A stretch of DNA of 64,000 nt from Ailurus styani (taxonomy: Eukaryota > Chordata > Mammalia > Carnivora > Ailuridae): the NCBI GenBank assembly GCA_002007465.1, contig LNAC01000340.1, forward strand, positions 1,542,141 through 1,606,140, given 5' to 3'. A program made the translations under genes and the position numbers. Below are positions 43,880-54,843 of this stretch, piece after piece. How positions within the stretch are numbered: the first letter of the stretch is position 1; each line of letters starts with the position of its first letter. The notes beneath the pieces were generated by a model. The model was given only the letters and a program-made list of their open reading frames with translations. It searched no databases and was not told where the DNA came from.

Positions 43880-44265
43880 TAACATTTATGCAGTACTTAC
43901 TAAGTCCCAAGCATTGCTCCAAAACCTTTGCCTACTATATTTAACTCAATCCTTAAAACAACCCTATAAAACAGCTATTATTATCATCATTTTATAGATA
44001 AATAAATCGAGCTCCAAGGAGTTTAAACAGAAGACCACTTGTCCTGGACTGCCTGATACTGTCCCCACTTACGCTTGTTATCCCAGCTTCCCATTGGGCT
44101 TAAACTTCTATCATCTTCCATGTACAAAAGTTTGGATATTAAATTATGTGATCACATAATTACATAACTTGCCAAAATCATAGCACTGGCAAGTGGTAGA
44201 GCAGATGTCTACACCTGAAGAGTCAGATTCCAGGGCCCATACTCTTAATCACCAAACTAACACTG
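43880..44265 (-). mobile_element. MIR SINE interrupted by about 130 bp of other sequence
   Basis: The left part (43880-44026) is 'aacatttatgcagtacttac', 'ttaactcaatccttaaaaca', 'tcatcattttatagataaat' and 'ctccaaggagtttaa'. The right part (about 44162-44265) resumes with 'acataacttgccaaaatcat', 'gcaagtggtagagcagatgt' and 'agtcagattccagggcccat'. The intervening segment is unrelated to MIR and ends in a 20-bp perfect palindrome (44142-44161). It is probably an old inserted element. Confidence 0.72.
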
Positions 44266-44369
44266 GCCACATCTGTTTCAAAGGGTTATTGTTTTCCTCC
44301 CTCTCTCTCTTCCTTCACTGCTTCTACTTCTTTCCCTCCTTCCCTGCCTGTCTCTTTCCCTCCTTTCCT

Positions 44370-44560
44370 TCCACATTTATTGGGCACCTACCACAGTGCC
44401 TGGCATTAAGGATATAGGATGGTCTGTGTCCTCAGTGAGTTTAGAGTCTGTGGGAAGACGTGAAATCAGGAATCAGAAATCAGTCCTTGCAACTCAAAGT
44501 GAAAAGTGCAGTACGGCAAGCAAAATACCAGGTGTTGCAGGAACGCAAAACAGGGGACCC
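44370..44560 (+). mobile_element. Ancient L2/MIR-age interspersed repeat
   Basis: 'cacatttattgggcacctac', 'cacagtgcctggcattaagg', 'tgtgtcctcagtgagtttag' and 'agtctgtgggaagacg' follow the same layout as the repeats at about 9575 and 56085. A pyrimidine-rich tract lies just upstream (44290-44370). Confidence 0.5.
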
Positions 44561-44714
44561 CAACTCTGCATGAGAGGCTTCAAGTAAAGTTGAAGCATGA
44601 GGTGACTTTTAAGGTGTGTCTTAAGGATGTGTGGAATTGTCTAGACACTTCCCAGGGCTGTTAAGGAAGGGGTGAGGTGCAGAGCAATGTGGGCAGAGGA
44701 AACTGCTCCTGCAC

Positions 44715-44935
44715 AGACATGGTTTATCAGTCAGGAATGCATTCAGCCACAGATAGTAGAACATCCAATTAAAAGTGGTTTCAGCCTCAGACACTGGTTT
44801 CCTTGTCTAACAAGCAGCATCAGGGTAGGCAAATCTTCACTGTTCAATCTCCCATCAAGGACCCAGGTTCTTTCCATCTTTTTGCTCTGGAGTCCATCCT
44901 TAAATAGTCTGGGTCTTTCTCCTTGTTTGACATCT
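44715..44935 (+). mobile_element. Ancient interspersed repeat, family not named
   Basis: 'agccacagatagtagaacat', 'ccaattaaaagtggtttcag' and 'taacaagcagcatcagggta' resemble the old repeat with 'gctgcaagtaacagaaaacc' and 'ctcaaactggcttaa'. Diverged. It lies inside a 150-residue open frame (44672-45124), which argues against that frame being a gene. Confidence 0.4.
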
Positions 44936-44999
44936 AATGGTTCCAGGATGGCCTTTCGAATGGGACAGACCTTGCCCTCAAGCCTGGCCCAGCTGCTTC

Positions 45000-45125
45000 T
45001 CTCTGGAATCTTGCACAAGTCACTTGACCTCTCAGTTTTCTCATCAGCTGAATGGCGTCAGCTGGGCTGCTGGACAGATGACATGATGCGAGCTACTGCA
45101 TGTCAAGCACAAAGTAGAAAATAAA
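45000..45125 (+). mobile_element. MIR SINE 3' half
   Basis: 'cttgcacaagtcacttgacc', 'tctcagttttctcatcagct', 'gaatggcgtcagctgggctg' and 'atgtcaagcacaaagtagaa' match the sense MIR from the core into the 3' end. Confidence 0.78.
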
Positions 45126-46187
45126 AGAGAAAATGGATTTGCTCTCCTCTTTAATCCATTTTTGTTGTTGATGTGCATGCATTTGCATTGTTTCGGGTGG
45201 AGGGTAGGGGCTAGGATAAAAAAAGAGAGGAACCCACATTTTGGGCTACTTTTAGGAATTAAATTTATAATCATAGTAGCCAGATTCATAAGAAACCACC
45301 CATCCTTTATAGGTAAGTATAGCTTATATAATTAGCAGATGGCAGGCCAAGCCAGCCACAACTGCTGACCCATTGCAACGCCTGCCATGTGGTCAGCTGC
45401 TCAGAAACTAGGGCAGGCGGGAGGCACTGGAGAAGGCCAAGGGGCGTCTGGGTCTTCCCTGGGCTTTTACCTTGTGTGGTTGGCAAAGGCAGCTCAGCAT
45501 TCTGAAGATTCATATCCAAGTTTGTTGGATTTTTGTCCAAAGCCAGAACTGTAGATCAGCCACAGTTATATTGGAGAGCTTAACTGTTCCATTAGGGAAG
45601 GGTGACCATTAATTAAGCCCCAGAGACTGTCGGGATGAATTATGGTCTTGCAAGACGTCTTGCAATTATATCCTGCTATCAGGGGAGACAGAGGGAGATG
45701 GAATCAGTTTTCTATGAGCTTTGTGTAGCTTCCTTGGACACATCCTATTTTCCCTGACTTAGAAGGGATTTACTTTTTCTTAGAATGTTATTATTTGCAA
45801 AGTCTATAAAAAGCAAGATGACTTTATTACTGATTCAGTTATGATGGTGATCCGTGAGCCAATAAGTTCATTCCTTGGCATTTTGAAAAATCAAATACCA
45901 AAGAACTGGAAATGTATTCAATGATTCTCCTCTCCAAGTGTGACTTTTACATAATATCCAATTTTCAATGGGAAACCAGAAAGAGTTCATTTAAAACAAA
46001 GACAAACCTGTGGCCCAGTGTAAATATGGGGACTAGATCACTCTCTGTAGCTGGCAGTGCTGGTATCACCAGGACCATATAGGAATGTTGTTTTCATTAA
46101 AAAAAAAAAATCCATTCAGTCCTGAAGACACTCAAGAGGAGTCTGAAATTCTGCAGGATGATCTAGCTTCTCTAAGGCATATCCTGT
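45126..46187. other. Unassigned sequence
   Basis: About 1.1 kb without a recognised repeat or exon. Minus-strand frames (45044-45289 and 45307-45540) lack domains. There is a 12-A run at about 46099. Confidence 0.5.
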
Positions 46188-46412
46188 CAGTCAAAGGTTG
46201 ACAAACCTTTTCTATAGGGGGCCATAGAATAAGTATTTAAGATGTGCAGGCCATATGATCTTTACTGTAACTCCTTAGCTCTGCTGTAGTGGCATAAAAG
46301 CAGCCATAGATAATAATAAATGAATGAGTGTGGCTGTGTTCTAGTAAAACTTTATTTACAACAACAGGTGGTAGGCTGATTTGGCCTATGTCATTATTTG
46401 TCAGCTCCTGCT
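46188..46412 (-). mobile_element. Non-autonomous hAT-type DNA transposon fossil, copy 2 of 3
   Basis: Antisense copy of the element at 15049-15271: 'caaaggttgacaaacctttt', 'aggccatatgatctttactg', 'tgagtgtggctgtgttctag', 'taaaactttatttacaacaa' and 'gtcattatttgtcagctcct'. Confidence 0.75.
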
Positions 46413-46679
46413 ATAGAGGGTATATTGGGAGGGCGATTAGAAACTAAATACATTTATTTAGACACCCACATATATATTGGGTTAGAAGTGATGACTCCTA
46501 TAACAGTGAAGTTATCATAACAATAAACTTTTAAAAATTACTTTTTAAGAATAAAATAAATGCTTTTATTATTAATAAATTGGAGAACACACAAAAATAG
46601 AAATGCAAGAATACTTATATACATATAATATGTTGTGATAGACAAGCTAGGTTGGCTAATCTGACACCCATTCACCCCC
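46413..46679. other. Unassigned AT-rich sequence
   Basis: No gene or repeat is recognised. Confidence 0.5.
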
Positions 46680-47325
46680 TTCTTCCTTGCCACCTCTATT
46701 ATAGTAGTTGGAAAGCCAACAATTTACTGTCCTGGCTTTTCTACTTCTAGGGATATCCATATAGCTCATAAATGTCCAATAAAATGCAAATGGAAGTCTG
46801 TACAGGGGTGTTGGAGTTGTTGGAGGCTCCAGGATAGTTTTTCCTTCACCCCTAAAAGGAGAAAGACATTTCAGGAAATTTTCCCTAGCCTCCTTCTCCT
46901 CCTACTTGGGATATGGATGTGATGTCTGGAGCTATAGCAGCCAAATTTTCACCTTGGGGTCAGAAGCCAACAGACTTAAGTCTATCTGAGAGGAAAGAAA
47001 GAAGCATCCTAGATTTATGGTGATATCACTAAACTGAAGCATATTTTCTTGCGTCACCTGCTACCTTGGAGTTCTTGTCATATGAAATAAAAACAACACT
47101 CTCTTGGGGCATCTGAGTGGCTCAGTCAGTTGAGCATCTGACTCTTGATCTCATCTCAGGTCTTGATCTCAGGGTCATGAATTCAAGCTCCACATTAGAC
47201 TCCATGTGAAGCCTGTTTAAACTAACTAACAAGGAAATTAAAAAAAAAAAACACTCTCTTTGTTTAAGCTACTAATAGTTGGCTTTTTGTGAAATGCAGC
47301 CAAATATATCCCTAACTTATACACC
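46680..47325 (+). mobile_element. Ancient LTR-like repeat, split by a SINE
   Basis: The 3' part is clearest: 'tcatatgaaataaaaacaac', then the SINE, then 'ctttgtttaagctactaata', 'gttggctttttgtgaaatgc', 'agccaaatatatccctaact' and 'tata'. This matches the end of the common old repeat with 'aataaacc...ttaagccactg' and 'ctaatacag'. The 5' part is diverged. Confidence 0.55.
47106..47250 (+). mobile_element. Short CAN-SINE with target duplication
   Basis: 'ggggcatctgagtggctcag', 'ctgactcttgatctcatctc', 'gtcttgatctcagggtcatg', 'aattcaagctccacattaga' and a poly(A). Flanks 'acactctctt' at 47096-47105 and 47251-47260 form a perfect duplication. The polypyrimidine body of young copies is absent. Confidence 0.92.
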
Positions 47326-47689
47326 ATGAATTACTAAAATCTTGCAAAATACCTTGCATTAGGAAACCCTGTTCTAAATTCCTCTTCATGTGTGATGTCC
47401 AGATCTAAACTTAATATGCAATGCATGGGCCGGTGCTCTTTGTTTTTGAATACTCTGAAAAGGATGTCTACTTAATGTTGTACAGGTACCTCAGAATAAA
47501 GCTTCCCTTCGATTTGGGAAGGTTTCAGTTGTAAATCTGCAAATGGGATAGGGCCTTAATACTTAGAATATACCCCGGGAATAGATACCTGAGAAAATTG
47601 TATTACATCTCCACCATGCAGTGAAAGTTGCTTCTTCTATTAAATGTATGGTGTCGCAAGTGAAGTAAAAATTTAATATCATGGTAAAT
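47326..47689. other. Unassigned sequence
   Basis: No gene or repeat is recognised. Confidence 0.5.
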
Positions 47690-47775
47690 TACTTGCTTAA
47701 AGGAAGCTGAGGTTCAGAGAACTGGTGACTACCTGACAGAGGTGGCAACAGAGTCAGGCTTCTACTGTGAGCATC
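47690..47775 (-). mobile_element. MIR SINE core fragment
   Basis: 'gaagctgaggttcagagaac', 'tggtgactacctgacagagg' and 'caacagagtcaggcttctac' match the antisense MIR core. Confidence 0.65.
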
Positions 47776-48424
47776 ATGGTGTGGACAGTAGGAAGGTAGT
47801 CCCATTGTTTCCTGAGGCAAGAACATTCCAGACTTTTTCTAGACAGGTAACTCTGGCTAATTCATGTCATCCAGGCATATTTCAGAAATGGCTCTCCTCC
47901 CCAAAGCAAAGGCCATTTAGACACCAGATTACTATTTGTTGCCTTCTCTCTTCATTTCCAGGGCCATTCCACACTCTCTAAAACAACCTCTTTCAAAAGC
48001 AATGATGATAATGCTCATTTGGAATCTGTAATTGTGGCTTTACTGAGCTGCATTTAAGGGATAATATCTAAGAACAAAGACCAGTCACAGATACTGACTG
48101 CAATCTAAAAAAGGGTCAAGGGTCAGGAAGGCCTCTGGAGGTTAACTTCTGGTTGCGTGCATGCTTTTCATTGACAGTTTAAAGCTTGAGTCATCATAAA
48201 TACTTGTGTATGTAAAAAAAAAAAAAGACCCCTTCTAAAGCAAATGTTCAACTGAAAATATGAAATTCTGAACCACACATCCATTATATATGACCTAATT
48301 TGAGAACTAAATTATTTTCTAGTTTTATTTTACTTTGGAGAAGTTCATTTTGAAATCTTGGATGAGCTTATCTTCTTCAGTGTTAGGCTGGTAGAAATAT
48401 TCATTTGTTTCTTGAGTTTTTAAG
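47776..48424. other. Unassigned sequence
   Basis: No gene or repeat is recognised. There is a 13-A run at about 48213-48225. Confidence 0.5.
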
Positions 48425-48642
48425 ACAGAGGTTGGCAAACTATAATCCATGGGCCAACCTTGGTCCACCATCTTTTTTATATAAATTAAGTTTTATTAGA
48501 ATACAATCGTATCTACTCATGTGTTTTTTTGTGATATGACAGCAGAGTGGAATAGTTAAGACAGAGACCATATGGCTTGAAAAGGCTAAATAAAATATTT
48601 ACTCTCCAGCCCTTTACAGAAAAAGTTTGCTGTGTCTTGGTT
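48425..48642 (+). mobile_element. Non-autonomous hAT-type DNA transposon fossil, copy 3 of 3
   Basis: 'cagaggttggcaaactataa', 'tccatgggccaaccttggtc', 'ttaagttttattagaataca', 'aagacagagaccatatggct' and 'ccctttacagaaaaagtttg'. Same strand as the copy at 15049-15271 and best preserved at the right end. Confidence 0.8.
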
Positions 48643-48834
48643 TAAATGTTCTGGAATTAAAACTTCTTGCAAACACACATAAAGGTGGCTGAGTGGAGTG
48701 ACACTGTTAGTAAGTACTCACTAAATATTTATGGAAAAAGTGACAGAGAAGAAATATGAAAAACATAGGTTCTCACTTCTTAATGCACTGTGACCTTCAT
48801 ATTTTTGGGCAAGGGCTGCCTGTATTAGGGAAGA

Positions 48835-48945
48835 TAATCCACAACTTATTGAGAACCTACTTTGACCATCTTAAGTATGTTACACCCATGATCTACTTTA
48901 GGTCCCATAACAACCTGGAAGGTTGTATTATCATTACATAGGCTT
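48835..48945 (-). mobile_element. MIR SINE 3' half
   Basis: 'caacttattgagaacctact', 'taagtatgttacacccatga' and 'ataacaacctggaaggttgt' match the antisense 3' half of MIR. Confidence 0.6.
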
Positions 48946-49074
48946 GGTGATGGCTAATTTTCTAGTGTTCAGAGCTTTGTTCATTTCATCTTAGGACTAT
49001 AGGTCTATTTCGGATGATTGAGCTTGCTAACCATCTGATTACCTGATAAATAATACAGTTTTAAAAGCTTTTTG

Positions 49075-50104
49075 TATAGCAATTGTTTTTTATTTATACA
49101 AAAGTTGCAGAAGTATTACAGAGGTCCAGTATATTCTTCGTTCAACTTTTCCTAATGTAAAAACATTATTTCCATGGTGTAATGCTCAAAACCAAGAAAT
49201 TATCATTGAAACAAAACTATTAACTTAAGATACGGATTTAATAGAAATTTGACCTATTCTCCCAGAATTCGCTTTTAGAATTACATCCAGGATCCCATAC
49301 TGCATTTAGTTGTCATGTCTTCTTAATCTCCTCTAGCCTATGACAGATTCTCAGTTTTTCCTTGTCTTTTTTGACCTTGACATTTATGAAAAGTACTTCC
49401 AGATATATTTTTAAGACTCTCAATTTGATTGATATTTTCACATAATTAAATTGAAGTGATTCATTTTGGTGAGAATAGCAAAGAAGTAGTGTGCCTTTCT
49501 CCAGGGGTTTGTGATGTTGCTATGCCTTATGAGTGGTGATGCTAACCATCACTTGGTTAAGGTGGTGCCCTCTAGTCTCCTCCACTTAAAGATGTGTGAA
49601 CCCTTAGATACAATGAGATGTTTTACCTGCTTGAACTCTTCTAAAGAGTTTAGAACATAAAGCTTACATCAATCAAATCCCATTCTATCTTTGGTCTTGA
49701 TCAGGACACTTTTCTTTTGCATTTATTCATGATTCTAAGTCTCCAGGTTATGTTTACCCACAAAAATCCTTGCAAGATATGACTGTGTTTTCTTTAAACT
49801 TGACTATAGAAAGGAAGGTATGACTACATTTATCTATCTATCATCTATCTATTTTTGCCATCCCATGCTTCCTCTTAGCTCATGATCCAAGAAAAAAAAG
49901 AAGAAAAAATTCCTTTGTAACATACGGTTATCTATCTGCACATATCCTTTCTTCCTGTTACAGTGGCAGAAGTGTCTTTCATCAATATAAGGTCAATTCC
50001 TCACCGTGTGTTGGATCCTAGCCCTTCTCCTCTCATCAGGTTTAAGTAATGATGGTGGATTCTTAGGTCTTATATAATGGTGCCGTGGATTAGTATTTAG
50101 CTAT
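49075..50104 (-). mobile_element. Old L1 (L1M-type) 3' untranslated region, minus strand
   Basis: 'tgcagaagtattacagaggt', 'ccaggatcccatactgcatt', 'tagttgtcatgtcttcttaa', 'cagtttttccttgtcttttt' and 'tgaccttgacatttatgaaa' match old L1 3' sequence, antisense. It shares the 'aggatcccat...gccacattacat' region with the block at 25575-26900. Confidence 0.75.
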
Positions 50105-52010
50105 AGAAGACTACTGACATGGGAAACTGTTCACAATGTAGTTCATTCCTTGGGGGGCATCCATATTTCCCTCTGGTATCACTTTCCTTCTGTCCGAAAA
50201 AGGACTTCCTTTAACATTTGCTGGAGTGGAGATCTGTTGGTGATGAATTCTTTCATCTTTTATATATCTTCAGAAGTTTTTATTTTGCCTTTTAAAAAAA
50301 CACTTTTATGATATATTATTCACATACCACATGCTTCACTCATGTAAGGCATACAATTCATTGGTGGTGAGTGTAGTCACAGAGTGATGCAGCAGCCATC
50401 ACTATAACCTAATTTAGAACATATTTTCATTACCCCTCAAATAGCCTGTACCCATTTGCAGTCATTCTCAATTTCACCCTCCCCTTGACCCTTTCAGCCC
50501 CTGGCAACCACTCATCTACTTTCTGTCTCTATAGATTTGTCTGTTCTGTACATTTCATAGAAATGTATCATAGAATACATGGCCTTTTGTAACAGGTTTC
50601 TTACATTTAATGTGTTTTCAAGGTTCATCTACCCGGTACTTGATCTCTCTTTATTGCCCAATAATATTCTACTGTATTCATCTTTGTTTTTGAAAGATTC
50701 TTGTGGTGGGGAAAGGATTCTAGGTTGATACATTTTTTCCCCCTTTTAAAGTTTTAGGTATGTGTCTCTACTCTTTTCTCACTTCTCACTTAATTGTTTC
50801 CAAAGATAAATCTATATATCCAATAAATCTTTTCTTGTTCCTCTCTACATAAATATCTTTTACCCTGGCCACTTTTCATATTTTATCCCTGGTCATTTTT
50901 CATATTCATATTTTTCATATTTTATTATATTCATATTTTCTATATTTCACTGGTTTTGAGCAATTTCATTATGATGTGTCTTGATCTGTTCTTTTTGATA
51001 TTATATTTAATGGAACTTCTTGGATCTGTGAATTTAAAATTTTCATCAAATTCAGAGCATTTGGGCTATTATTTTTTTAAATATATATGTATTTTTGTCC
51101 TAACTTCCTTCTACCCAACCTCCTTCAGATATTCAGTTATATGTATATTAGAATATTTGAGTATTTGCTAACTCCAGCATCAATGTCAGTTCTAAGTCTG
51201 CATCAATTTGTTGATCATTCTCCTCATTATACATCAAACTTTCCTGCCTCTTCATGCCTGCTAATCTTGGACTGAATGCCATACGTTGTTACTTTTACCT
51301 TCTTGATTGCTGGATATTTTTGTATTCTTATGAATATTCTTGAGATTTTTTTTCTGGGACACAATTAAGTTACTTGAAAATAATCGTGTCCTTTCAGATG
51401 TTCCTTTTAAGCTTATTGGTGGCACCAGGGTGACATTTAGTCTAGGGCTAACTATGCTATCTCTTCCTCCTGAAGCAAGACTCTTCCAATTCCCTATGAT
51501 TTATGAAGTTTTCCAGTATGACTCTTGGGAATAGACACTCCTCCTGCTTTTTGAGAATGCACTATGCTGTTCCCTCTAATCCTTTTGGGTGTTTCTTTTC
51601 CTGGCCTCATGTAGTTTTCCACATGCCTATCCTGATCAGGTGTCTGCTGAATACTTAAGGAGAGCCCTCTGCAGATCTCTGGAGCTCTCTTTCCTCTCTA
51701 GGACTCTGCCCTGTCCTGGTCCCCTTGGCCTTCTTGGATTCTTAGTTCTGGGTCTTCGACTCAGGAAATTCACTAGGCACTGCCTGTTTTTCCCCCCTCC
51801 TTGCCCCAAGTTCTGGAAGTTCATTTAAAACATTAGGCTAAGAAAACCATTGGCTCACCTTGTTTGTTTTCTATCTAGTCTTCATTGCTTAATGCCCATC
51901 ATCTTGAAAAGCATTGCTTGGTATATTTTGTCTGGTTATTTTGGTTGTTCTGATTGGGGGAGGGGGGATGGTGAATCAGTTCCTGTTACTCCATCTTGAC
52001 TAGAACTGAA
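50105..52010 (-). mobile_element. Old L1-type block, minus strand, with a nested L1 insertion
   Basis: 'ggacttcctttaacatttgc', 'tggtgatgaattctttcatc', (interruption) 'ggattctaggttgatacatt', 'cttcttggatctgtgaattt', 'ctaactccagcatcaatgtc' and 'cttgattgctggatattttt' follow a well-known old L1 untranslated segment. It is interrupted at about 50285-50690. The open frames inside (50956-51828) are chance. Subfamily not assigned. Confidence 0.65.
50285..50690 (-). mobile_element. L1ME-type 3' end nested in the older L1 block
   Basis: 'acacttttatgatatattat', 'tcacataccacatgcttcac', 'ccctggcaaccactcatcta', 'ctttctgtctctatagattt' and 'gcccaataatattctactgt' match the antisense 3' region of old L1ME elements. 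The surrounding L1 text ('tttttattttgcctttt' before, 'tgaaagattcttgtggtggg' after) is contiguous if this segment is removed. Confidence 0.78.
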
Positions 52011-52104
52011 AGTCCTCCATCATGGAGTTGTCAAGCCAGAAAAAAAGTTAGATCATTTAGGACAATTCTTTTTATGGATGCACACAAGGCTGAACAGATT
52101 CCTG

Positions 52105-52205
52105 TGGTCTAGATTAGAAAGAGTCCTGAACTTGGGGGATGCTGTGTTATAGTCCTGGTTCTGTTATTAACTCGTTGTATGCTCTTGGGTAATTTGCTCA
52201 AGAAA
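52105..52205 (+). mobile_element. MIR SINE core
   Basis: 'gtcctgaacttgggggatgc', 'gtcctggttctgttattaac', 'tcgttgtatgctcttgggta' and 'atttgctcaag' match the sense MIR head and core. Confidence 0.75.
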
Positions 52206-52396
52206 GAAAGGATTTAATCCTGACTTCTCCTGTTCGTTCACCATCCCCTTCTCAGAAGTGATTGAAAACAGTTTTACCAAAGACTATTGACTTTCGTGCA
52301 TCAGCAGTTAGTTCCTTCTAGGTCATAGCTCAAAATTGATTAGACATATGAGGCTGGCTCTACTGAGCTACTTCACTGAGAAACAAAAGTTGACAT
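52206..52396. other. Unassigned sequence
   Basis: No gene or repeat is recognised. Confidence 0.5.
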
Positions 52397-52618
52397 GGGG
52401 TTCCTGGATGGCTCAGTGGATTAAGTGTCTGACTCTTGATTTCAGCTCAGGTCATGGTCTTAGGGCCATGAGATCAAGCCCTACATGGGGCTCTATGCTG
52501 GGCATGAAGCCTGCTGAAGATCTCTCTTTCCCTTTGCCCCTCCCCACCTCCAATTGTGCATGCTCTCTCTCTCTAAAGAAAGAAAGTAAGAAAGAAAGAG
52601 AAAAAAAAAGAAAAGAAA
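52397..52618 (+). mobile_element. CAN-SINE, older type, with GAAA-rich tail
   Basis: 'ggggttcctggatggctcag', 'tctgactcttgatttcagct', 'caggtcatggtcttagggcc', 'gaagcctgctgaagatctct' and 'ctttccctttgcccctcccc', followed by a (GAAA)n-type tail. Flanks 'aaagttgaca' and 'aaagttaaca' are a possible duplication with one mismatch. Confidence 0.92.
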
Positions 52619-52914
52619 GTTAACAGACAGAAGGAAATAAGCAAATCATCATTCAGTGTGACCACTGAGTGCAGAACTGTTAGCCCTCTAGACATCATTT
52701 GATGGGCTTACTAAAGCAGTGAAGTACACAATATTTATTTAAAATGTCTACCCAAATGGTTAGTAATCTAAGCTCTCTGAAAGTATACTTAAATTGAAAC
52801 TGACAGATATCAGAAGAGTCGGTTAATAGAACATTGCTCTATGTATATGTAGAGAGCCATGATGCTCAATAGCAACCCTTCAGAGGTGTCCCCTAAATAG
52901 CCCCCACATACACC
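52619..52914. other. Unassigned sequence
   Basis: No gene or repeat is recognised. Confidence 0.5.
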
Positions 52915-53140
52915 TTTGCTTAGTTACTCCCTAACACATCACCCTGCTTGTTTTCTTCAGAGCATTTGTCACAATCTGAAATTATATTGTTTACCTCTTT
53001 CTTCTTGCAGTCTATCCCCTGCCCTTACCCCCACCACTTGGGGGTGAGCTCTGTGAGGCCCCGAGCCTCCTTCACTGCTGGATTTAGTGCTCCGTACAGG
53101 GCCTGTCACAAAGTAGGGCCTCACTGAGGATTCAATGAAT
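52915..53140 (+). mobile_element. L2 LINE 3' end
   Basis: 'gagcatttgtcacaatctga', 'aattatattgtttacctctt', 'gtgagctctgtgaggccccg', 'ttagtgctccgtacagggcc' and 'caaagtagggcctcactgag' then 'gattcaatgaatcatt' are the last landmarks of L2 in order. Confidence 0.82.
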
Positions 53141-53264
53141 CATTGGCTAGAAGAACAAAGCTCCAATAGGAGGAGTTCAGTACAGCTAGGATGGAGTAGG
53201 ACAGCAAGAAACTGAACTTTCACCCCAAGATCAGTTCTGACGTGAGCTGTGTTCGTTCATGTGA

Positions 53265-53465
53265 GAAGGTATTTACTGCGGACTGACACTGTTGGAAGCT
53301 CTGGGCCATATGCCAGATCGTGGACAAGTCATTTAAACTGCCTGGGCCTTATTTTCTTCCCCTGCAAATGGACACATTGAGATTTACCTCACAAGATAGT
53401 AATGTATGTAAAATGACTCTGCACACTACAGTGGTCTACGTAAATGTACAATAATATTCTCGACT
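53265..53465 (+). mobile_element. MIR SINE
   Basis: Sense MIR: 'tcgtggacaagtcatttaaa', 'ctgcctgggccttattttct', 'cctgcaaatggacacattga' and 'gtggtctacgtaaatgtaca', covering the core and 3' end. Confidence 0.72.
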
Positions 53466-54843
53466 ACTTTAATATGACTTTATTTTGAATTTCTAATCCT
53501 TCTAGAAAGGTCTTCATGACCTCAGTCTGGGAAGACTTGAATGGTTTCTCTATTTATTATATAAGCAACTATCGTGATTTTCCTTTATCTTATTTTCTTT
53601 TCTTTGGTGGGAGCATCCTAAACGTTTCAGATTCTCTCAGGGAATGATGAGATGTCTTCATCCTCTCTTGACACCTCTCTCTGAGATATATGAGTGTAGG
53701 AGGCCTGCTTGGAAGTTGGCCACTGGGGAGAAGAGGAGAAAGGAAAAGTTGCTGTTTGCATGTTGCCTTGGTTACAGGTATCACCTCCCTTCTGATGAGG
53801 GCCTGCCCTCCCAGAAAGCCTGGTTTTAATTTCCCCTTTGAAATGGGAACTGGACATTGTTGCCAATTTAGATTTCACTGGTCAGCTGTTTGGCAGATTC
53901 TGGCCCCCTGAGGCTATTATTTTGCTCAGGCTGCCCACTGGCTTTTTTGCAGCCACGATTCATTGGTCCAACAGTTCTGATTTGGGTTAGGATGAGTGGC
54001 CTTAATACTGCTATTTGCTAATCACCTTGAAAAGGACCACTCAAGCCATACTATGGAGTGGAGCAGGGTGTCACCTCAGGGAAAAAAGTGATGAAACCCT
54101 ATTCTACTGAATGAAACACTCTGTGTTTTGATAAATGCATTGCATGGTTAGGATGTCGCTAATATTCTTACAAGTGAAAGGTGAACTGGTGTGGGGAAAA
54201 GAGTGAAGGTACCAGTGTGGGAGGTACTTCGAGCTGGGGTGACATCCGGGTGACACAGATGGATAGATTATATGGATCTGGGCAGGTTCACCGTCTGCCA
54301 GGTGGAGTTTGCTGCCCAGGTTCCATCCCTGGAAGTGTGGGGAGCTACTTATAGGGCAATGTACCAAGGCGAGGTGTTGAGGGCCAGGTTGAGTTGGCAG
54401 AGAGGGACCTGGAAGTATGTAAATATACAATCATTGAGCTAAAGAGTAGAGATAAAAGTAGAAGCCAGGAAGTAAACCATGACACCAAAAGCTAGAGAAA
54501 AAGTGAGACATGTTGAACTGATGGGACTCAAGAATATAGCTGGGCAGAGAGAATAAATGGTTGGTGATGAAAAGGGGGAGAAAGGGATTTCAAAAAGGAT
54601 TTAAGGGCAAGATGTAGGGGGGAGAGGCTGCTATTCAAGTATCTGAATCCACAGATGCTGGCTATCTGCTAGAGCATTTCCTGGATGGAATCCCAGGGGA
54701 ATTTTTCTCAGGTGTACTGGGAGTGGGGACATGGCTTCCTCATTCTGGAAAGTCAGGCCAAACCATTCTATCATGAAGGTGATGTTAATACATGTGACAA
54801 TGCCTTGTTAACCATAAAGCAGTTCGAATGTTAGTGATTATTG
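53466..54843. other. Unassigned sequence
   Basis: About 1.4 kb with no recognised repeat or exon. Overlapping frames on both strands at 53590-53911 and a minus-strand frame at 54104-54430 have no known domain. Confidence 0.5.

Noticed and set aside
44672..45124. 150-residue plus-strand open frame
   Set aside because: It begins near an old interspersed repeat and ends in a MIR, the minus strand is also open, and no domain is seen.
47106..47200. tRNA-Lys-like sequence as a tRNA gene
   Set aside because: It is the tRNA-derived head of a CAN-SINE, with a following A tail and flanking duplication. The same holds for all other SINE heads here.
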